Below are positions 1 through 5,173 of a stretch of DNA of 5,173 nt, piece by piece (the stretch's first letter is position 1; each line of letters begins with the position of its first letter). The notes under the pieces were generated by a model that was given only the letters and a program-made list of their open reading frames with translations, was not told the DNA's origin and made no database searches. A program made the translations under genes and the position numbers. The DNA comes from Verrucomicrobia subdivision 6 bacterium. GTDB taxonomy: Bacteria > Verrucomicrobiota > Verrucomicrobiia > Methylacidiphilales > Verrucolacustridaceae. The stretch covers positions 1-5,173 of the forward strand of contig CAMBGW010000080.1 of assembly GCA_945866245.1 (NCBI GenBank). Direction: 5' to 3'.

Positions 1-2196
1 CTATTAGTGAAAAAAGGAAAAGTGAAGGAGAAGATTGTCGTACTTGCAGGTGTTGTGGAAATTCTTCCCGTTTTTGTGCAGATGCTGCAAGCCTTGGCGA
101 AGGCACCGCAAATACTGATCTTTGCTCCCGAATCGGAGAAGGAGGGATTTGATGAGTGGGGACGGCTGGAGACGGCCTATTGGGCGAAAAGACAAGTGGG
201 GCTGAACCGGGGGCAGATTCATCCTGTGGTCAGGGCGGGAGATCAGGCGGCGCGACTGGCGGAGATGGCGACCCAGTGGCCGGGGGCGACTTTTTCGATC
301 TCGGAGGAAAGTTCGGTGGCTGGGATTCGGGAGACATTGCGGGAGTCGGGTATGGAGACTCATTGGGCCGAGGGAAAAAAGATGGGTGAGGGACGAGTGG
401 CAGGTTTTCTTCGAGCGGTAGCGGATTACGTTTCGCGGGATTCGAAGGAACCCGCCTCCTGGCAAGCGGCCGCTTGGTTGGCACGGCATCCAGATGGGCT
501 TGGGGGGAAGGTTGTCGTCGCAAAAAAACTGGATGATTACGCCGCAGATCATATTCCACAGACCTTCGACCCAACCGAAGGAGCTGAAATAGGGGAGATT
601 GGGATTCAACTCGATCAAACGGTTGGACTATTTCCTGAAGAAGCGAGTGCATTGGACCAAGCGGAGAAGGTATCGCAGATGTTAACCAAAGTGTATGGAG
701 AGATGGAGGTAAACTTGGACGTCCCGTCAGGGAGAATGATGAGGGATTCACTGCAAACGGTGCGAAAGGTCATGGCGGAGTTGGGAGGATTAGAACTGCC
801 TTACCTTAAAAAAATTCCGATGGGGGAATATTTGCGGTTGGTGTTGGCCGAGATGGAGGGCGAGCAAGTTCCCGAGCCGGCCCGAGAAGGAGCGGTTGAG
901 CTGGTGGGTTGGCTCGAGTTGGCGGAGGAGGATTCACCCTCCGTTGCGGTGGCCTCCTTTCATGAGGGAGCCGTCCCAAAAAGCATCACTTCGGATGAGT
1001 TTTTGCCAGGGCATTTGCGGGAAATCCTTGGGGTGAACGATAATGAAAATCGCTATGCGCGGGATGCCTATGCCTTGGCGGTAATTGTTGGAACGAGGGA
1101 GAAGGGACGAGGAGTCGTGGGATTGATTGTGCCTTCGTTTAACTCCGCAGGAGATCCGGTAAAGCCTAGCCGACTCCTCCTCGCAGGATTGAGCGGAAAG
1201 GAGTTGGCCGCACGGGTTCTCGCCTTGATGGAGAAGAGCGAAAAAAGGAGGAATGGTCCAGCAGGGGGTGGTGGGCAAGGATTTGGGGCGCTCAGTCCGG
1301 GTACGGAATTGATTTCGCGAGTATCGGTGACGGCGTTTCGAGATTATCTGATGAGTCCTCGGTATTTCTATTTCCGCAGAGTGTTACGCTTGAAAGAGGT
1401 GGAGGATGAGCCGGGGGAGTTATCCGCGATGGGATTTGGAGTATTGATTCACTCAGTGGCAGGAGCGTTTGCTCGGGAGGGTTCGATTCGGGAAAGTCAT
1501 CAAGAGGAGGAAATCTTCCACTTTCTGAAGGAGGAGCTGGCCCGCCAAGTGAAGAAACAGTTTGGGAGGCGTCCGAAAGCGGCTGTGGGTTGGCAGATTG
1601 AAATGGCGGAGGAGAGGCTTCAGGCTTTTGCCCGAGTGCAGGCACGGGAACGTGCGGCTGGATGGAAAATTGTTGTTTCGGAGGAGGAGGGGACGGAGGA
1701 GAAGCGGGCCGAGGTTGGCCTTCTCGATTCCCAAGGGAGAACTCTGATCATTCACGGTCGTCCCGATCGAATGGATCAAAATGAAAAGAGTGGGCGGTGG
1801 AGAATCGTCGACATCAAGACGAGCTCGTCAGCGCAAGCCCCCGATCGAGCACACTGCGGGGCAGATGGAAGGTGGAAAGATTTGCAGATGCCACTCTATC
1901 GAGAATTGGCGCCGAAGGTGTTGGGAAAAAAGGGAAAAGATTGGAATCCGGGTTTGTGTGATTTGGTATATTTTCAGCTGCCTAAAGATGGTGAAAAAGC
2001 GGGGATTTCCCAGGCGATGAGTGAAGGGGTAATCACCGGGGCAATGGAGAAAGCAAAAGAGGTTGCGGGCTGCATTCTGGATGGGAAGTGGGATGGGTTG
2101 GGTGAGTTGGACGGAGAGAGTGTTCATCCGACATTTCTTTCCTTGTGTGGGCAGGCGGGCATTCCGCAGGAAGCGGAGGAGGAGGGGGAAGAGTGA
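1..2196 (+). CDS. addB: AddB-like PD-(D/E)XK nuclease subunit of a helicase-nuclease complex (5' end outside the window)
   Basis: This is probably the AddB/RexB-type partner of the downstream AddA-like helicase, acting in the cytoplasm on double-strand DNA ends. The frame is open from base 1. GTG at 7 is the first possible start but has no visible ribosome site, and 729 residues is short against roughly 950-1150 for the family, so the N-terminal part is probably missing. Numbering from that GTG, a degenerate helicase-like region covers about 1-410. It includes HEGAVP (319-324), LGVNDNENR-ARDAY (341-355) and PSRLL (387-391). A Gly-rich linker (416-427) leads to the nuclease domain, which starts at SVTAFRDYL (440-448). 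Its core is H482, D587 in GRPDR, D602 and K604 in VDIKTS, and Q627/Y631 in LQMPLY, so the nuclease looks intact. Ser450 of MSPRYF stands where classical AddB has an Fe-S cysteine, and the C-terminus has only Cys714 (LCGQAG). The tail is acidic (EAEEEGEE) and overlaps the next gene. The nuclease call is firm; the AddB name rests on the domain order and the neighbour. Confidence 0.86.
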   Translation, partial: LLVKKGKVKEKIVVLAGVVEILPVFVQMLQALAKAPQILIFAPESEKEGFDEWGRLETAYWAKRQVGLNRGQIHPVVRAGDQAARLAEMATQWPGATFSISEESSVAGIRETLRESGMETHWAEGKKMGEGRVAGFLRAVADYVSRDSKEPASWQAAAWLARHPDGLGGKVVVAKKLDDYAADHIPQTFDPTEGAEIGEIGIQLDQTVGLFPEEASALDQAEKVSQMLTKVYGEMEVNLDVPSGRMMRDSLQTVRKVMAELGGLELPYLKKIPMGEYLRLVLAEMEGEQVPEPAREGAVELVGWLELAEEDSPSVAVASFHEGAVPKSITSDEFLPGHLREILGVNDNENRYARDAYALAVIVGTREKGRGVVGLIVPSFNSAGDPVKPSRLLLAGLSGKELAARVLALMEKSEKRRNGPAGGGGQGFGALSPGTELISRVSVTAFRDYLMSPRYFYFRRVLRLKEVEDEPGELSAMGFGVLIHSVAGAFAREGSIRESHQEEEIFHFLKEELARQVKKQFGRRPKAAVGWQIEMAEERLQAFARVQARERAAGWKIVVSEEEGTEEKRAEVGLLDSQGRTLIIHGRPDRMDQNEKSGRWRIVDIKTSSSAQAPDRAHCGADGRWKDLQMPLYRELAPKVLGKKGKDWNPGLCDLVYFQLPKDGEKAGISQAMSEGVITGAMEKAKEVAGCILDGKWDGLGELDGESVHPTFLSLCGQAGIPQEAEEEGEE
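2177..2188 (+). promoter_or_regulatory. Shine-Dalgarno region for the AddA-like gene, inside the upstream coding tail
   Basis: The purine run AGGAGGAGGGGG contains two overlapping copies of AGGAGG, at 2177-2182 and 2180-2185. They end 10 and 7 bases before the GTG at 2193, so the nearer copy has near-ideal spacing. The same bases encode the Glu/Gly-rich tail of the AddB-like protein. This site decides the start of the downstream gene. The function is inferred from sequence and spacing. Confidence 0.75.
2193..2196 (+). other. Four-base GTGA stop/start overlap between the two subunit genes
   Basis: The GTG start (2193-2195) of the AddA-like gene overlaps the TGA stop (2194-2196) of the AddB-like gene. 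Overlaps of this type usually go with translational coupling, where a terminating ribosome starts the next frame, which helps produce subunits of one complex in matched amounts. The overlap is seen directly; the coupling is inferred. Confidence 0.85.
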
Positions 2197-5173
2197 GCCA
2201 GAAACCGATAACACCCACGACTTTGATCTCCGCTTCAGCAGGGAGCGGAAAAACATATCAACTGGCTGGAAGATTTCTGCGAGTTCTTTTAGAACCCGAT
2301 CCATCGGGGGGACGAGTGGATCCCACTTGCGTGCTTGCCACCACTTTTACGAGGGCGGCGGCGGGGGAAATTCTTTCGCGGGTGTTGGGCTGGTTAGCGA
2401 GAGCGGTGTTCGACCCGGAAAAAAGACATCAATTGGGTACGGTTCCAGGAGCGAAGAGTGAGCCGACGGCGGCGGAGTGTGCCGAAGTACTTCAGGCGAT
2501 GACACAACGGATGCACCGGCTGCAGATTGGGACGATGGATGGAATCTTTGCCAAGGTGGCCCGTTCGTTTGGTCCTTCCGTTGGATTGCCCTCGATTTGG
2601 ACGATCGCTCTGCCTGAAAAAGCGGCAGAGCTTGCTGAATCAGCTGTGGATGAGCTGCTGGAGGGAAAATCTGGTCTACGGATTCGCAAAGCGTGGAGAA
2701 AGTTTAAGGGCAAGGCTCCTGCCCTCGGGATGAGAGCGCAGTTGATGGAGGAGTTTGAAGAGTTGAGGCTGGAGCTTCGTGGAATTGTGAGTGATGGAGC
2801 GTGGGAGAAAGATGCTGGCCCCTTACGCTTGGCGGAGAAGGAAGCGGAGCGATTAAGAAAATTCCTTGCTGTGTTTGCTCCTCCGAAATCGAGGCACTGG
2901 GCCGGGAACATGGAGAAGCTTCAGCAGATGTTGGTGCGGCCACCTCGTTTCGTGGATCTACTCGATTCCTCGGTTTTGCGGAGGATGGCGTTGGGAGAGC
3001 GAAAGTTCGATAAGTCAGATATGCCTGAGCCTTTCGTTCAGCATTTTTCCGGGGTGGTAGAAAGTGCGAAAAAAGAGATGATCCGTTTGCATCATGTTCG
3101 GGAGTCGGCCTTGCTTGCTTTAGCAGAGGAGTATGACCGTGCACGCTCGGCTCAATCCTACGGTTCGGGTTCCTATACGTTTCGAGAGATCGAGGCAGCT
3201 GCCTTGCGAGTAGCCAAGGGTCGTAAATCGGACGATTTATACTTTCGATTAGATGGAAGGATTGCGCACCTTCTGTTGGATGAGTTTCAAGATACCAGTC
3301 GGGGTCAGTTTGGATTCTTTGATCCCCTTTTGCAGGAGACGGTGGCGAAGGGGGGTCATGTGCTGGTGGTGGGAGACCGCAAACAGTCGATTTACGGTTG
3401 GCGTGGATCGGATCCGCGCCTTTTACGAGAAGTGGAGGGACTTCTCCCTGGGGTCAACCGAGAGGTTTTAAGCGAGAGCTTCCGTTCGAGTCGGGCGGTA
3501 CTGGCTGCGGTGGATCAGGCTTTTGAGGGGTTGGAGATGTCCGCACTCTTTCATGAAAAAGGAAAAGAAAAGATTTCCCTGTCTCACGCTGCACGAGAGT
3601 GGAGTGAGGATTATCAGAAACATCGATCTGCCCCTCAGGCGGCCAGCCAGTCGGGCAAGGTTGTTCTCTATGTGCGACCAGGAGGTAGCTCGGATGAGGT
3701 GAGAGCGGCGGTGCTGGCTCAGGTGGTTGAGCGGGCGAAATTCCATAGTGAGAAGGAGAAGGGTAGTTTGGGTATTCTTTGTCGGACTCATGCGCTGATT
3801 CCAGGAATTTTGGCGGGATTGAAGCGGTGTGGGGTGGAGGCAAGTGGCGAGGGTGGAAATCCGCTTACCGATAGCCCCGCGGTGGAGATGATTTTATCAA
3901 TGCTAACGTGGCTAGATCATCCGGGTCACAGTGCGGGGCGGTATCATGTTTGTGCAGGGGGAATGGCGGAGGTCTTTGGGTGTGCTGAGGTGCCGGCTTG
4001 TCCTCCAAAGGAGGATCCGATCGGCCATGAGTATATTCAGAGGTTGAGGAAAGAGATTGTGGAGAAGGGATTAGCGGAGGTTTTGGCGCTATGGGTAAGG
4101 CAAAAGATGTGGAGGGAGTTTGGGACGGCCCATGATCAGATGCGTTGTGCTCAGTTGGTGGAGATTGCCCGTTCCTTTGACGAGGGCGGTGGCGGGAGGT
4201 TGGCGGAATTGATTCGCCGAGTGCGGACAGAGAGAGTGGAGAATCCGCGGGCGGCGCAGGTGAGGGTGATGACGGTGCACGGGGCAAAGGGTTTGGAGTT
4301 CGATCGGGTTATTTTGGCAGATTTAGATCGGGGATTGAGTTCGGGGGGCAGGGGGAAAACGAAAATTCGGGTTGAGGCCGGGCGAGTGGAGATATTGGTG
4401 AGTGAGGCGGATGCGGAGCTGATGGGGTTTGTCGATCGGTGTGACCAGGTCAAGAGGGAGGAGTTTATGGAGGCGCTGAGTGTTTTGTATGTGGGGCTAA
4501 CTCGGGCAAGGCGCGATCTGGAAGTGATCGTGGGCGGACCACGGAAGGGGGAGAATCTGAGTTTAGGCAAGATTTTGCGAAGTCAGTGGGGTTGGAGTGA
4601 GGATGAGGAGGAGGGGGAGTTGGAGATAGGCAGTTCGAAGGGGGAATCGTTTGCGGCAGGGAAGAAAGTGAAGATACCTGAGGATCGTGGGATTGGGGTT
4701 GAGGTTGGGGTGGCACCTCGCAAATCGGAGATACGGTTTGAGTTGGAGAGCCCTTCTTCAAGAGAGGGCGGGGGAAAGGTGAAGTTGGCGCATGTGATTT
4801 CGCAGGGGAGCGGGAAGGCTTTGGATCGGGGGACTCGGATTCATGCGTGGTTGAGTCAAATCGAATGGCAGGAGGGTAAGAAGGCACAGACAAAGCGGTG
4901 GGTGGAGGAGGCGCCGGATTTGTGGCGGGGAGTGGAGGAGGCAGAGGTGAAGAAAGAAGTTTTGGAAGTAGCCCAGCAGGTAGAAAAAGGGATGAAGTGG
5001 GTTTTTGATAAAAAGGATTGGGAAAAGCGATGGGCGGGGGTGGTGAATTTGGAGGTGTGGAGGGAGAAAAGTTTTGCGGTGGTGTGGGAGAAAGATGGGA
5101 AGCGCAAAGTTCTCACGGGTACGTTCGACCGGGTGATCGTGGGGCGGGATGGAAAAGGAAAAGCGGTGGGGGC
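2193..5173 (+). CDS. addA: AddA-like UvrD/Rep superfamily 1 helicase with C-terminal RecB-type nuclease domain (3' end outside the window)
   Basis: This is the motor subunit of the predicted AddAB-type DNA end-processing complex: an ATP-dependent 3'-5' helicase fused to a nuclease. The frame is open for 993 codons with no stop. SF1A motifs appear in order: I ASAGSGKT (14-21, Lys20 binds ATP phosphate), Ia TTFTRAAAGEI (50-60), Ib GTMDGIFA (113-120), II DEFQDTS (363-369, Asp363/Glu364 bind Mg2+ and activate water), III GDRKQSIYGWRG (394-405), IV SESFRSS (427-433), V TVHGAKGLEF (694-703) and VI YVGLTRAR (766-773, Arg771). An acidic low-complexity stretch (803-811) lies in the linker to the nuclease domain. 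That domain begins near GTRIH (880-884, His884) and reaches GTFDR (977-981... Asp979) before the window ends. The D-x-K motif expected next is not visible. Start: GTG at 2193 sits 7 bases after an AGGAGG, overlaps the upstream stop, and places motif I at residue 14 as is usual. The helicase call is certain; the AddA name, rather than another RecB-like helicase, is inferred from the fused nuclease and the AddB-like neighbour. Confidence 0.92.
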   Translation, partial: MSQKPITPTTLISASAGSGKTYQLAGRFLRVLLEPDPSGGRVDPTCVLATTFTRAAAGEILSRVLGWLARAVFDPEKRHQLGTVPGAKSEPTAAECAEVLQAMTQRMHRLQIGTMDGIFAKVARSFGPSVGLPSIWTIALPEKAAELAESAVDELLEGKSGLRIRKAWRKFKGKAPALGMRAQLMEEFEELRLELRGIVSDGAWEKDAGPLRLAEKEAERLRKFLAVFAPPKSRHWAGNMEKLQQMLVRPPRFVDLLDSSVLRRMALGERKFDKSDMPEPFVQHFSGVVESAKKEMIRLHHVRESALLALAEEYDRARSAQSYGSGSYTFREIEAAALRVAKGRKSDDLYFRLDGRIAHLLLDEFQDTSRGQFGFFDPLLQETVAKGGHVLVVGDRKQSIYGWRGSDPRLLREVEGLLPGVNREVLSESFRSSRAVLAAVDQAFEGLEMSALFHEKGKEKISLSHAAREWSEDYQKHRSAPQAASQSGKVVLYVRPGGSSDEVRAAVLAQVVERAKFHSEKEKGSLGILCRTHALIPGILAGLKRCGVEASGEGGNPLTDSPAVEMILSMLTWLDHPGHSAGRYHVCAGGMAEVFGCAEVPACPPKEDPIGHEYIQRLRKEIVEKGLAEVLALWVRQKMWREFGTAHDQMRCAQLVEIARSFDEGGGGRLAELIRRVRTERVENPRAAQVRVMTVHGAKGLEFDRVILADLDRGLSSGGRGKTKIRVEAGRVEILVSEADAELMGFVDRCDQVKREEFMEALSVLYVGLTRARRDLEVIVGGPRKGENLSLGKILRSQWGWSEDEEEGELEIGSSKGESFAAGKKVKIPEDRGIGVEVGVAPRKSEIRFELESPSSREGGGKVKLAHVISQGSGKALDRGTRIHAWLSQIEWQEGKKAQTKRWVEEAPDLWRGVEEAEVKKEVLEVAQQVEKGMKWVFDKKDWEKRWAGVVNLEVWREKSFAVVWEKDGKRKVLTGTFDRVIVGRDGKGKAVG

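Noticed and set aside
7..9. GTG at 7 as the true start of the AddB-like gene
   Set aside because: The frame is open to the window edge, no ribosome site can be seen in the six bases before it, and the N-terminal helicase-like portion expected for the family would be missing. A start upstream of the window is more likely.
4..618. Long antisense open frame (204 codons) and many other minus-strand frames across the window, such as 3454-3843 and 4465-4893
   Set aside because: They lie fully opposite well-supported + strand genes. Their products are rich in Pro, Ser and Arg with no recognisable motif, as expected from the complement of G-rich coding DNA with few minus-strand stops.
900..907. E. 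coli Chi octamer GCTGGTGG on the + strand, with a second copy at 3362-3369
   Set aside because: Both fall in ordinary Leu-Val codons of a G-rich strand, where this octamer is easier to meet by chance. Chi sequences differ between lineages, and AddAB enzymes do not generally use the E. coli octamer.
2063..2461. Plus-strand open frame spanning the gene junction (132 codons)
   Set aside because: It is out of frame with both motif-bearing genes; its Arg/Gly-rich product has no family signal and it covers helicase motifs I and Ia in the true frame.
4330..4355. Possible G-quadruplex: G runs at 4330-4333, 4343-4348 and 4351-4355
   Set aside because: Only three adequate runs lie close together and the next is 13 bases away. 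The runs fall in coding sequence of a strongly G-skewed gene, so composition explains them.

Overview
The window is fully coding on the + strand. It holds two overlapping genes of one operon, and each is cut by a window edge. The left gene (1-2196) is the 3' part of an AddB/RexB-like PD-(D/E)XK nuclease protein. The right gene (2193 to the window end) is the first 993 codons of an AddA-like UvrD/Rep superfamily 1 helicase with a C-terminal RecB-type nuclease domain. The right gene has no stop codon inside the window.

The pair looks like an AddAB-type helicase-nuclease. In known systems this complex binds double-strand DNA ends, unwinds and degrades both strands, and loads or prepares 3' single strands for RecA. 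The AddA-like subunit supplies the ATP-driven motor plus one nuclease, and the AddB-like subunit supplies the second nuclease and a helicase-like scaffold. All SF1A helicase motifs are readable in the right gene. The left gene has a complete nuclease core: an H, the D of GRPDR, the D-I-K of VDIKTS, and a Q-x3-Y motif. It does not show the cysteine pattern that holds the 4Fe-4S cluster in classical AddB.

The genes overlap by four bases (GTGA), and a strong Shine-Dalgarno sequence lies inside the Glu/Gly-rich tail codons of the left gene, so translation is probably coupled. There is no intergenic space, and no RNA gene, mobile element, CRISPR array, promoter or terminator is visible.

The organism is a bacterium with moderate to fairly high G+C and a very G-rich coding strand. 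The diverged AddA/AddB forms resemble, from memory, the helicase-nuclease pairs of the Verrucomicrobiota/Planctomycetota group (for example the variant motif GTMDGIFAKVARSF and the LG-ND-R-ARDAY plus PSRLL block). This assignment is an inference of low to moderate confidence. I see no evidence of a new kind of system. The main oddities are the missing Fe-S cysteines, the extreme G-over-C skew near the right end, and the dual-use gene junction.
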